Origin: Mixophyes australis
Taxonomy: Eukaryota; Chordata; Amphibia; Anura; Limnodynastidae
Assembly: GCA_036250195.1 (NCBI GenBank)
Contig: JAVHZZ010000002.1
Span: 273,467,460 to 273,531,459, forward strand
Length of the DNA stretch: 64,000 nucleotides
Direction of reading: 5' to 3'
Shown: piece by piece, positions 34,269 through 44,235 of the stretch
Layout of the letters: the number at the start of each line of letters is the position of its first letter
Numbering within the stretch: position 1 is the first letter of the stretch
Made by a program: the position numbers and the translations under genes
The notes under the pieces: generated by a model
What the model saw: only the letters and a program-made list of their open reading frames with translations
Databases searched by the model: none
What the model was told of the DNA's origin: nothing

Positions 34269-35444
34269 CAGTCATGGCCATAAGTTTTGAGGATGACACA
34301 AATATTGATTTTCACAAAGTTTGCTGCTCCAGTTTTTTTAGACCTTTTTATCACATGTTGCTATGGTATACTGAAGTAAAATTACAAGCATTTCATAAGT
34401 GTCAAAAGCTTTAATTGACAATTACATTTAGCTTATGCAAAGAGTCAATATTTGCAGTGTTGGCCCTTCTTTTTGAAGATCTCTGCAATTTGCCCTTGCA
34501 TGCTGTCAAGCAACATCTGGGCCACATACTGACTGATGGCTGCACATTCTTGCCTAATCAATGCTTGGAGTTTGGCAGAATTTGTGGGTTTTTGTTTGTC
34601 CACCCACCTCTTGAGGATTGATCACAAGTTCTCAATGGGATTAAGATCTGGGGAGTTTCCTCGCCATGGATGCAAAATTTAAATGTATTGATCCCTGAGC
34701 CACTTAGTGATCACTTTGCCTTATGACAAGTTGCTCCATCATGCTGGAAAAGGCATTGTTCGTCACCAAACTGTTCTTGGATGATAGGGAGAAGTTGCTC
34801 TTGGAGGATTTTTTGGTACCATTCTTTATTCTTGGCTCCAATGAGGATGGCCTCACACCTGCCTGCTGCATGCCTGAGCAAGCTCTGCACTGGTGGTGCC
34901 TCGATTTCGCAGCTGAATCAACTTTAGAAGACGGTACTGGCACTTTCAGGATGTTCTTGGGCGCCCTGAAGCCGTCTTCGCAACTATAGAACCTCTCTCC
35001 CAGTTCTTGATGATCCGATAAATGGTTGATTTAGGTGCAATCCTACTAGCAGCAATATCTTTGCAGGTAGCAATGGTTAATAGAGGAAGAACAATGATTT
35101 CAAACACCATCCTCCTTTTAAAGCTTCCAGTCTGTTATTCTAACTCAATCAGCATGACAGAGTGATCTCCAGCCTTGTCCTCATCAACACTCTCACCTGT
35201 GTTAACAAGAGAATCACTCTGATGTTAGCTGGTTCTTTTGTTGCAGGTTTGAAATGCAGTGGAAATGTTTCTTTTGGGATAAAGTTCATTGTCATGGCAA
35301 AGAGGGACTTTGAATTTAATTGCATTTCATCTGATCACTCTTCATGACATTCTGGAGTATATGCAAATTGCCACCATAAAAGTGAGGCAGCAGACTTTGT
35401 AAAAAATAATATTTGTGTAATTTCCAATCTTTTGGCAATGACTG
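34269..35444 (-). mobile_element. Tc1/mariner-type element, deleted
   Basis: The inverted ends are 'cagtcatggccataag' and 'cttttggcaatgactg', with TA on both sides (34267-34268, 35445-35446), the target duplication of this superfamily. The minus strand holds degraded transposase text. The segment between about 34840 and 34850 jumps from the C-terminal catalytic region straight to the N-terminal helix-turn-helix region, so the middle of the gene is deleted. No protein can be made. Confidence 0.65.
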
Positions 35445-35446
35445 TA

Positions 35447-36944
35447 TAGAAGAGAAATAAGATAAAGTAAGAACCTACAACAGAAGCACAACAGTTTATT
35501 CTGCATTTTATTTCATATAATATTTTATCACACAATCTTGGACCAGCCTGACAAGAGTAGTGACCCTAGTCAGCACTGTCCTCTTTCCATGGTCATGTGT
35601 CTTCAGATGGGCATTCCCTTAGTCCACACCCCCACCTAGGGCTGTGTTTCCATTTACCATGTGCTTGCCGTGGAATTCCCCCAAGTCCTCAGGTCACTTG
35701 CAGTCACTCTGCAGTATATGACTCCAGCTTTTCTGCAAAAGTAGAATGTGACGCAGTGGGATGCTTGCTGCCGACTTATAGAGACAAGAGCAAGGAGTCA
35801 TATTACACAATTAGCAGTACATAAGGCATATTTGATTAATAGTAGTAGTGTGTGCAACCTCACCTGGCAACATCTAAGAATTGTACAGTGAACATAAAAC
35901 AAATTCAAACATGATTAACACAACAGTCCCAACAATGTAAAAGAAAATTTGGATGAGGTGGGGTGTGCAGTAAGCTAAACCAGTAGGTTAGTTTAAATGT
36001 CCTGAATTCCTCAATTCATTACACTGTAAATCCATCCAAAGACAAGACTGTATGATGCTCTGAGTTATTGCCAATAAACCAAAAGCTACTTCCAGAGATC
36101 TACAGGCATCTGTGAACAAGATAAATGTTTATTATCTCTATTATCAGAAAAGATTGAATACATTTGTCTTTCATGGAAGTCTAGCCTGGAGAAAATAAAT
36201 ATTGCCGAGTTTAGGTTTGCAAAGTTGCATCTGAATGAAACACAGAACTTCTGGAACAATGTTATCTGCACAGATGACAAGTGAAGTTGTTGAACCTCCT
36301 ACCAACCTCCAAGTATGATGGAAGAGTGCTGATTTGAGGCTGTTTTACACCCACAGGACATGGGTAATTTGCAAACATTGAGTCTCCTATAAATTTTAAG
36401 CATATTCTTAAGAAAAATCTGAGACCATCTGTTGAAAAAAGGGAGCTTGCCCAATATTGAATCATGCTACAGGGCTATCATCCTAAACACACCAGTAAAT
36501 ATATAACTGAATAGCTAAAAAAAACTTGTTTTGGAATGCCATGTGAAACTCCTAACCACAACACCATTGATATGTTGTGACGGAACCTTAAGAGATGATG
36601 CAAATGAGCAAATGATTGCCCTCAAACATTAACTAACTGAAGTAGTATTGCAATTCCTCAATTATCATGTAGGAAAATGATTACTTAAGTTATTGCTACT
36701 TAAGGTGGCTATAAAAGATACTGAATCATGAGATATATTTACTGTTTCTCATATTATGGATTATTTTTTGTTGAATTAATGATGACAAGTAAAACCTATT
36801 ATGTGTTATCACATAAAATTAGACTTTAGAACTTGGTGAGGACAATGTAAGTGTTAATTATATCCTTATATGTAAAAACACAGATTTAGTATAAATTGTC
36901 TACCCTTTATATTTTGCTTAACTAAACAGATCTTCATGACAAAA
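35447..36944. other. no recognised gene
   Basis: No coding or terminal-repeat signal is clear. A 'ggctataaaagatac' TATA-like site near 36708 and a GC-richer block at 35530-35780 could be LTR remnants, but no boundaries are visible. Confidence 0.35.
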
Positions 36945-37162
36945 ATCTGCGTCATTTTGGACCCGCCCCCATGATGTCATGACGCAAAATGCGTCATTTG
37001 ACAGTGGGGGACAGGGCCAGGAATCGCGGCGTTTGTGACCTAATTCTGCCCACTTCGCTAGAAAGTGGGCAGATCCGGGATTTTGCCACACTCGCCGAGA
37101 GTCCGGCAGACTCTCGCAAAATGCGCGAGTCTCCCAGACATTCCGGGAGAGTTGGCAAGTAT
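36945..37162. repeat. dispersed repeat, copy 2
   Basis: This is the second copy of the repeat at 8625-8818. It has the same 'tctgcccacttc', 'gtctcccagacattccggg' and terminal 'gttggcaagtatg' blocks. Its left part adds inverted 'tgacgcaaaatgcgtca', a 17-bp palindrome (36979-36995). Confidence 0.6.
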
Positions 37163-37884
37163 GAGTTTAATCAGACTCTTTTCCAGGGGCTGGCTAGCAG
37201 CCTTTAGCCCAGGGGGAAAGTGCATAGCACTGGCCCATAAGTAGCGGCCCATCCTTAAAGGGTGGTCTTCTGTACAATATATATTTATCATTATACAAAG
37301 AGAATATTTTAGCGTTGCTTAATCCAGCGATACTTTATTATAATAAATGATAAATCTTATATAATACAAGCAAAATAAAGCAAAAAAAAAAAAACAAACC
37401 TCACTTTATATTGCATTTTATATTGTATGTTCCTTCTCCCTACAGCACTTTTGTTTTTGTTTTTTTACATACCTCGCTGATTATAATGGGGTATAAATCA
37501 TATTATAGCAATAGATTATATAATTTTCTATTACAGTACTGAACACAGGGGCTGATTTATCAAGATGCAAAAAGCCATTTTGCTTTAAAAACCTGATGTT
37601 TTTGGTGTCTTTAGATCAGTTGTTGCTTGTCTGGATCCTGGAATGTTGGATGCCCTATTTGGGAAAAAAATGGATACATGAAATCTAGAAAATTTAGAAA
37701 ACTTAGAAAACTCAAACCACCCACGGTTTGCTAGATCAATATAACACCCACGTTATATAATAAATCCTTCCCCCAGCTAAAAATTAAAATAGTAGTAATC
37801 ATATTTGATAAATATATCTATTTCTCTCGAACTAGCCCTGACATTAAATTAATAGCATACACATTTATTAAACTATAGCTATGT

Positions 37885-39050
37885 ATAGGAGGATGCAAAG
37901 GTTTTGTTAATGGAGGGTCATAGAGAAACATATTGGACCTGGAGACTTCTGAATTCCTGTGGGGATGAATTAATATTGGGTTAGGATGATGTACACACTG
38001 ATGAAGCCTTTAAGCTCTGCTAAAGAACAAGAATCAGCTGTTACCAAACAACTCAAATCAGCTGTCAAGTCCATCTGACTTTTAAACACGCCTCTATAAT
38101 TAAGAGGGTTTATTACTGAAATTCATAAGTGAACATCACCATACTGCCCTGAGGAAGCCCGCATGACGGGTGAAACGCGTTGGTTTTGACTATTATCTTT
38201 TATTGAACATTCACATTTATTCTAATTCTACTTTCATTTCACCAACGAGTTCGTTATTCCACACTCAGACAGGATAGGAACCACCCACGCATGCGCGATC
38301 ATCCAAAGTGAAAGTACAGGAACGTGACATCTACCTATTTGCTGGGGAGCCCAGAAAGAGGCTACACCATACAAGACAGTTATCTGTCAGGCTAAGAACC
38401 GCCATCGAACGCCAGCACAATACAGGTAAGACCCTCCTGCCACAAATAATCAAGGGACAGTATGGGTGAGTGATTTCCCGTCTCTCATCCACGTATTTTT
38501 GGACTTGATTTGTCCTATATCAGCCCGGTCACATTTAACCAGGAAATTGCTGTATCCATTGCGTCATTCATGACGAAAAACCTATCCGAAAGGAGTTTCT
38601 ATTCTCTATTTTTACTCGTCTTATAAAAGTAACCTTTTGGAACTTTTGTACATATTGAACAAGTGACTTTACCGGTTGCAGGTATACTTTTCACGTATTA
38701 TAGAGGTCTTGTCCTCTAACCGATCATTTTACATGATCCACATATTCTTGTTCTACATTGTGATATTGCCTTACGTCCGCATGCACTCCGATTATATAGG
38801 ATTGCATGTTACACTACGGTTGCAGCTGTCCAATCAGTCAACCTATATAATCATGTTATGACATAAGTTTGGTCATTTCATAATTTTATGTTATTTACAC
38901 CAGTGCACTGGTTTTTATGTTATTGAACTTGTCATAAAAATTATAATTTATACTTTTTCTCTTTATTAGTTTTTTCCTTACTAATTCTGCCTCTTTACTA
39001 TTTACATCCTATCCCCTGTTACTATCCAGGTCATACTTTGCGCCAGTGTT
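37885..39050 (+). mobile_element. probable Penelope-type terminal repeat
   Basis: This block interrupts copy A'. It contains a hammerhead-like motif (38149-38183) near its 5' third, a GT-rich 'acaggtaagacc' donor-like site near 38424, and AT-rich text at its end. No RT or GIY-YIG frame is present. Hammerhead motifs in terminal repeats are known for Penelope-like elements, and that knowledge drives this call. It is otherwise unrelated in sequence to the element at 53855. Confidence 0.35.
38149..38183 (+). ncRNA. hammerhead-ribozyme-like motif
   Basis: The core boxes match the hammerhead consensus: CTGAGGA (CUGANGA, 38149-38155), then a stem-loop 'agcccgcatgacgggt' with CCCG/CGGG pairing, then GAAA (38172-38175), then 'cgcgttgg'. 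Stem III would have to be extremely short, as in the minimal hammerheads of some retroelements. Stem I pairing is weak by eye, so activity is unproven. Confidence 0.45.
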
Positions 39051-39299
39051 TTTGGTTTATAAATTTATTAAACAGAACTATTTCCCCAACCATTAAACAG
39101 TATTCCCATTTAATAAACAAACCTTCCCTCCCTCCAAACAGCCCCAGCAACGAATTAAATATCATTTACGTTTGATAAATGTAACAATTTCCCACAACCA
39201 TCCCAGGCATTAAATAATAGTATATTTCCCACAACCATCTCATAATTAGCCCCCAACCTGCACTCCACCATTAAATTAATAGCCTACCTCACACATATT

Positions 39300-39430
39300 A
39301 ATATACTGTCCCCCCACACACACACAATATACTGGCACACACAATATATATACTGGCACACACACACACACACACAATATATATATAGTGGCCCCGTCGC
39401 ACACATACACACACACACACACACACGTTG
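39300..39430. repeat. (CA)n microsatellites, interrupted
   Basis: Several CA runs ('cacacacacacacaca') are separated by 'atatat' and 'ctggca' blocks. Only cysteine/valine or His/Thr repeat frames result. Confidence 0.85.
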
Positions 39431-39651
39431 CCAAGAGGAATTCAGGGCCCGGTACAACAACTTCATGCATTGTTGTGCACTCCTGACTTTCAGGAAATCT
39501 AGCATCATAGTGCAGTATATAAAGAATGCAGTGTGTATATAAAGAGTTAGCAATCTTGGCCTGCCCCTTACATTGGCCAGAACAGTCCCCAAAAATTGGG
39601 ATTGTTCCACTAGAATCACAACATTTCACAGACTCTCCTGCTCTTTCCTAC

Positions 39652-41302
39652 CTGTTCTTGTCACTTTCACCACCTGTGGCTGCTGATTTCTTTAGTTGTG
39701 GCTTGTCTGGATCCTGGAATGTCGGGCCCTATTTGGAAAAAAAATTGGTACATTTAGAAAATTTCAACCAGCCCTGGTGTTAAATCAATAGCAACCACAA
39801 GTAATAATTAGGCCTTCCTCCAGCCACAACATTAAAATAATAGTATTTCCATTTAATAAATTAACCTATTTCCCTCCCTGAAAACAGTCCCAGCAATAAA
39901 TTAATAGCATTTGCATTTCATAAATATACCTATTTCCCGAAGCCATCACTGCCATTAAATAATTCATAGTGATATTTAATAAAGAGACGTCATTCTCCCC
40001 AAACTCACCCCCCACATTCAAAAGCCCCCAAACCACCTCATCTTAAAATAAAAGTTCCCACTATTAAATTGCCCCACCATTGCCCCACAAACAAAATAGC
40101 ACCCATTAATTAGCCACCACCTACCTCACACACACTACATTTCCGCAAGGCCCCTGTGTCATCACACACACACACATTACTGTACCCCTTCATCATCACC
40201 ACGCAATGCCTCCTTATGCTCACACTGTGACCCTTTATCACAACCACGCTGTGCCCCCTTATGATCACACTGTGCCCTCCATACTACTTTCCCCTCTTCA
40301 GCTGGCCACCCTTCATCACACTGTGCCATGCTGCTCCCCCCTTTTTCAATCACACTGTGCCATTCTGCTTTCCCCCCTTTTATCAATCACATTGTGCCAT
40401 GCTGTACTCCCCCCTTTTTCAATCACACCGTGCCATGCTGCTTCCCCCCCTCATTTCAATTACACTGTACCTCCCCCCTTCTTTTTCAATCACACTGTGC
40501 CTTTCTCCCCCCCTCTTTTCAATCACACTGTGCCTTTCTCCGCCCTCTTTTTAATCACACTTTGCCTGTCTCCCCCCCTCTTTTCAATCACACTGTGCCT
40601 CCCCTCCCTCTTTTCAATCACACTGCACCTCCACCCCTCTTTTCAATCACATTGCGCCCTTCCTCTCTTTTCAATCACACTGCGCCCCCCTCTTTTCAAT
40701 CACACTGTGCCTTTCTCCCCCCTTCCTTTCAATCACACTGTGCCTTTCTCCCACCCCCCTCTTTTTAATCACACTATGCCTTTCCTCCACCCCCCTCTTT
40801 TCAATCACACTGTACCTTTCTCCCCCCCCCTCTTTTCAATCACACTGTGCCTTTCTCCCCCCCTATTTCTTCACACTTTGCTTTCTTGTTTGCCTCGATT
40901 CCTTTACTTACCTTTGTATTGGCTTCTTCCATCTCTTTTCTTTTCTTCTCTTCTATCTTCTCTCTTCTGTCTCAGTCCTCTCTGTGCCGCTCCTCACTGA
41001 ATGTCATACCCGACATTCAGTCTGAACTGAACAGAGAGGAAGGAGGAGGGACGCCGGCGCCGTGATCATGTGAGTATATGTTTTATGTTTTTTTTAACTA
41101 CCCAGCCCCCCCCCCCCCCCCCACACCAACGAACGGGGCAGAACCACATCCTCCCCAGGCAAAAAATAAAAAATAAAAACACAAAAGAAAAAAAAAATGT
41201 TTTTTCAAAAACAAAACAAACCCCAAAAAACATTATCAGTGAGGGCCTGGGCCTGGCCCGGGCCCGAGTAATTTGTACCCGCCCCCCTCTCTCGGCAGCC
41301 CT
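39652..41302 (-). mobile_element. hAT-like nonautonomous element, copy A
   Basis: In minus orientation it starts near 41302 ('agggctgccgagag', a decayed CAGGGC end). It then has a GC-rich part, a donor-like 'aag|gtaagt' (40912/40911), a minisatellite (40870-40200), AT-rich text, a pyrimidine tract with 'ccaaatag' and an exon-like block (39728-39652) closed by 'cag|gtagga'. The same order occurs in copy B (44236-45830), which has 8-bp duplications. The far end is not defined. Confidence 0.5.
40200..40870. repeat. minisatellite, 'tttcaatcacactgtgcc'
   Basis: Roughly 18 degenerate units of about 30-40 bp are built on 'tttcaatcacactgtgcc' followed by a C/T-rich spacer of variable length. The long Pro/Phe/Thr-rich open frames through it are repeat artefacts. 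It lies within hAT-like copy A. Confidence 0.85.
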
Positions 41303-42217
41303 ACACACACATACACACACACACATACAATATATAGTGGCCCCTTCACACACACATACACTATATAGACTATATATGGAGTTCTAATATCCTTAATAGT
41401 CTGGCAAATGTAAGGATGACCATTTAATAATCTAATTTATGACTATTACAGTCAACCAAATCCTTGAAAAGGTTAATTCTGATTTAACCTAAGAAATATA
41501 ATTCTTATTTTCCTTTAAATCTATAGGACCAAAATCCATATAATAACTTATGCTTATCTCTTCAAGAAAAACTGCACACAAGATGTGTTTTCATTTAAAA
41601 CGTGTTGCATTATTAATTAGCATTCTAATTGTATAACTTATGTATATACTATAAAACATCAGATAGAGTATTTTATATGAACACAGCAGGTGTTGTATGT
41701 TCAATTAACATAAGTTGTATAGCGTAGATTGTCAAACAATATGCTACATTCATTGCCTGTTTTATAAATATACAAGTCATTGTCTGTGTGTTTTGACTAA
41801 CTATTGTGTAGTGTGCCAGTTAGTGTATTGCTAAGGGTGTATGGCTTCACTTATTGTCTAAAGGTGTGTGTGTGTGTGTGTGGAGGGGGGGGGGGGGGTG
41901 GGGAGGGAGTGATCCTTAGTTTAGACTCCATTTAAGCACACATTTTAACCTTTCATCCATTTCACAACATCTTACATGGAAACTTCTAGAATCACAGCAA
42001 AGACATTACACAGGATCAAATTTTTCTAATCATGATCATTGCATTGGTTTACACTGGCAGCCATCTTGCAAGCATGGTAACTTCTAGATCAAACTCCATT
42101 TCTCCATCACCTTGCTGCCATATTAACTACTTCGATTTCTCCAGCAATAAACCGCATTACTTCAAAGTTTCCCATTACAGACTACCTTCAGTTATTCTAC
42201 ACAATACAGGAACCCTA
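41303..42217. other. no recognised gene; (GT)n/G tract
   Basis: AT-rich text with a CA run at 41305-41330 and a 'gtgtgtgtgtgtgtgtgg' plus G-rich tract at 41864-41908. Nothing else is identified. Confidence 0.45.
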
Positions 42218-42412
42218 GGAGGTAAATGTATCAAGCTCTGATTTTGAAAATCTTGCGATTTTCTCTGGAGAGTTGAAACTCACCGATGTATTGACCTGAG
42301 ATTTGATGTAAAATTGCCAGAGATGTGTTTCTGTCAAAATCGCCATTTCCAAAATCGCTAGAGATCGAAGTCCTGCCTGTTTGTCACTCTATCTATACAA
42401 GTCTCCAGGGGG
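42218..42412. mobile_element. GGTAAATGTATCAAG MITE, copy 1
   Basis: It starts 'aggtaaatgtatcaagc' and runs through 'gagagttgaaactc' and 'gtcaaaatcgcc'. It shares these with 42959-43700 and 63635-64000. In this copy 'cgccatttccaaaatcgcta' is uninterrupted. It gives the empty-site text for the mariner-like insertion at 43088. The right half is truncated. Confidence 0.55.
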
Positions 42413-42413
42413 T

Positions 42414-42958
42414 AAATATCAGAGATGCTCAGGCTTTGTTTTCTGAAAATCGAACCCACCCGAACTTAGAGGATCCAAATAGGCTGCCGAGCCGGCACGT
42501 TACTTTTGCGCATCCTCTGATCTGAATTGAGCAAAACGTCATTGTTGCATTGTCGGAACTCGCGCGTTTTGGATTCCATAAGTACCTCCCTCCCCAGAAG
42601 ATCCAGCGCCATTGCTCACACTGAAACGGGGGTAGCAGTGTTCTTGTCCCTCTCCAGTGACATTGCTTAGTGGCATTGCTCATACAGAAACAGAAGGGGT
42701 AGCAGTGTTCTTGTCACTTGACACAAATTGACTGTAAATGATTGTAAATTAATGTTATTGAGGTTAGTAATAATGTAGGGATAAAAAAGAGCCAAATTGT
42801 GTGATTTTAGGAAACAAAAATAGGGATTTTAGAAAAAATCGAGATCCAAAACAAAACACACGAGGGGGGTTTTGCTAAAATCAAAACCAAAACCAAAACA
42901 CGAAGTTAATCCAGATCCAAAAGCAAAACCAAAACCAAAACACGGGGGTCAGTGAACA
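42414..42958. mobile_element. hAT-like element with CAGAGATGCTCA end
   Basis: The inverted ends are 'cagagatgctca' and 'tgaacatctgta'. The flanking 8 bp are 'gtaaatat' and 'gtaaattt' (7 of 8), compatible with a hAT 8-bp duplication in the next MITE's first bases. It has 'aaaaccaaaaccaaaacac' repeats near its right end and a 'gtagcagtgttcttgtc' tandem pair inside (42631, 42699). No protein is encoded. Confidence 0.5.
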
Positions 42959-43700
42959 TCTGTAGTAAATTTATCAAGCTGAAATTTTGAAAATCCAGCT
43001 ATTTTCTCGGGAGAGTTGAAACTCGCTGATGTATAAACCTGACATTTGATGTAAATCGACAATGATGTTTTTCTTTCAAAATAGCTACCGTATTTCCCCA
43101 TGTATAAGACGCTTCCATGTATAAGACGCACCTGTATAAATCATGTGAAAAAATTGAGAAATTGGTGACTGCAAAAACCATTATCCTCAATTTTTTGAGT
43201 AATTGTGCAGCGGCTAATACAGAGAGGAGAGACGGAGTTCTAACCCTATTGCTAATTCTGCCTCACCCTGTCAGATGCTTCCTCTGTCCAGTAAAGTCTT
43301 CTTATTTCTGTCCAACAAAGTCCTGATTGGACAAAACGCCAAATGCAGAAACCAGAAGTGTGCGTTCCAACTGTGGTTCACGCACCACATCCGGTCACCA
43401 CGAAGAGGACGTTAAGCGACTTTCCAGCATCAGGATCAGAATGGACAGAAGAAAGAAGACTTTACCGGACAGAGGAAGCATCTGACAGGGTAATCGCTAC
43501 TACCACTGTATAAGACGCACCCAGTTTTTAGACCCAAAATTTTGGGGGAAAAAGTGTGTCTTATACATGGGGAAATACGGTATTTCAAAAATTGCTAGAG
43601 ATTGAAATCCTGACCGTTTGCCACTCTAGCTATACAAGTCTCAAATGTATGAAGCTGCGATTAAGCAAACTATCCCAAGTTTGCTTTAAAAATCGCTAGA
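42959..43700. mobile_element. GGTAAATGTATCAAG MITE, copy 2, interrupted
   Basis: It reads 'gtaaatttatcaagctg', 'gagagttgaaactcg' and 'tcaaaatagc' to 43087, then resumes at 43581 with 'tatttcaaaaattgctagag' and 'tcaaatgtatgaagctgcga'. The missing middle is the mariner-like element at 43088-43580. It parallels the copy at 63635. Confidence 0.6.
43088..43580. mobile_element. mariner-type MITE, TA duplication
   Basis: The ends are 'ccgtatttccccatgtataa' and its inverted match 'catggggaaatacgg'. TA flanks both sides (43086-43087, 43581-43582). Removing the element and one TA restores 'caaaatagcTAtttcaaaa', which matches the empty-site text of the sister MITE at 63740 ('caaaatcgctatttccaaaa'). The element is 493 bp and noncoding. 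Confidence 0.8.
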
Positions 43701-43779
43701 TACAACACGCTGCATCCTAGCTAAGAGTTTAGTAAACACATCACAGTTACACTGCCCTGCCTATATAGCCACAGGTTCC

Positions 43780-44190
43780 GGCGGCTGTCAAAAGTTTAAA
43801 AAATCGATGAATGTTTAAAATTAAAATAGGTGGGTTCCCCCATCCGTGCACTATTAACCCTAGTGCAGACAGCCTACTGCTGGTTGCGCGGAAATTGGGG
43901 AGAAATTTGCGAGGAGTCCCACCGATTTTCACATAACCAGCACTAGGCAAACCAGCCGGGGTGGTTGGCACTATAGCAGTGGGACACATGGCAGGGGTCC
44001 CCCTGCCATAATGACAAACCGATCCCAGGCCTAGGGAATGCAGCGCTGGGCTGGATTCCCTAGTGAGTGGGGTCCACAAAAAGACGTGCGGGCTCCCCCT
44101 CTAGGAATAACCAGCCCAGTGCTGAAAGCACTAGGGCTCTTTCTACACACCTGGGAGGTGGTGTAGGGTAATATCGGCGATAATTGTTGT
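43780..44190 (-). repeat. dispersed repeat pair, copy 1
   Basis: This is the reverse complement of 47885-48140. Shared blocks include 'gggtaatatcggcgat', 'gttggcactatagca' and 'gcgcaaccagcagta' (in opposite orientation). It is GC-richer than its surroundings. The family and ends are not determined. Confidence 0.6.
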
Positions 44191-44235
44191 AAAAGGACCT
44201 GTGGTTGCACCTCACATGCGCACGCAATCCTCTTA

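Larger units (their letters stand above)
37560..39290 (-). mobile_element. hAT-like repeat copy A', interrupted
   Basis: On the minus strand, 37654 downward carries the same exon-like text ('catccaacattccagg') after '...ccaaatag' as copies A and B. The AT-rich 'intron' part lies at 37655-37880 and resumes at 39055-39290 ('aaatttattaaacag', 'ttccctccctcc', 'agccccagcaacgaatt'). The block between (37885-39050) is a later insertion. The ends of this copy are not defined. Confidence 0.45.

Noticed and set aside
40206..41000. Long Pro/Phe/Thr-rich open frames (up to 264 codons) as a gene
   Set aside because: They run through a minisatellite whose units have no stop in several frames; no domain or start context supports a protein.
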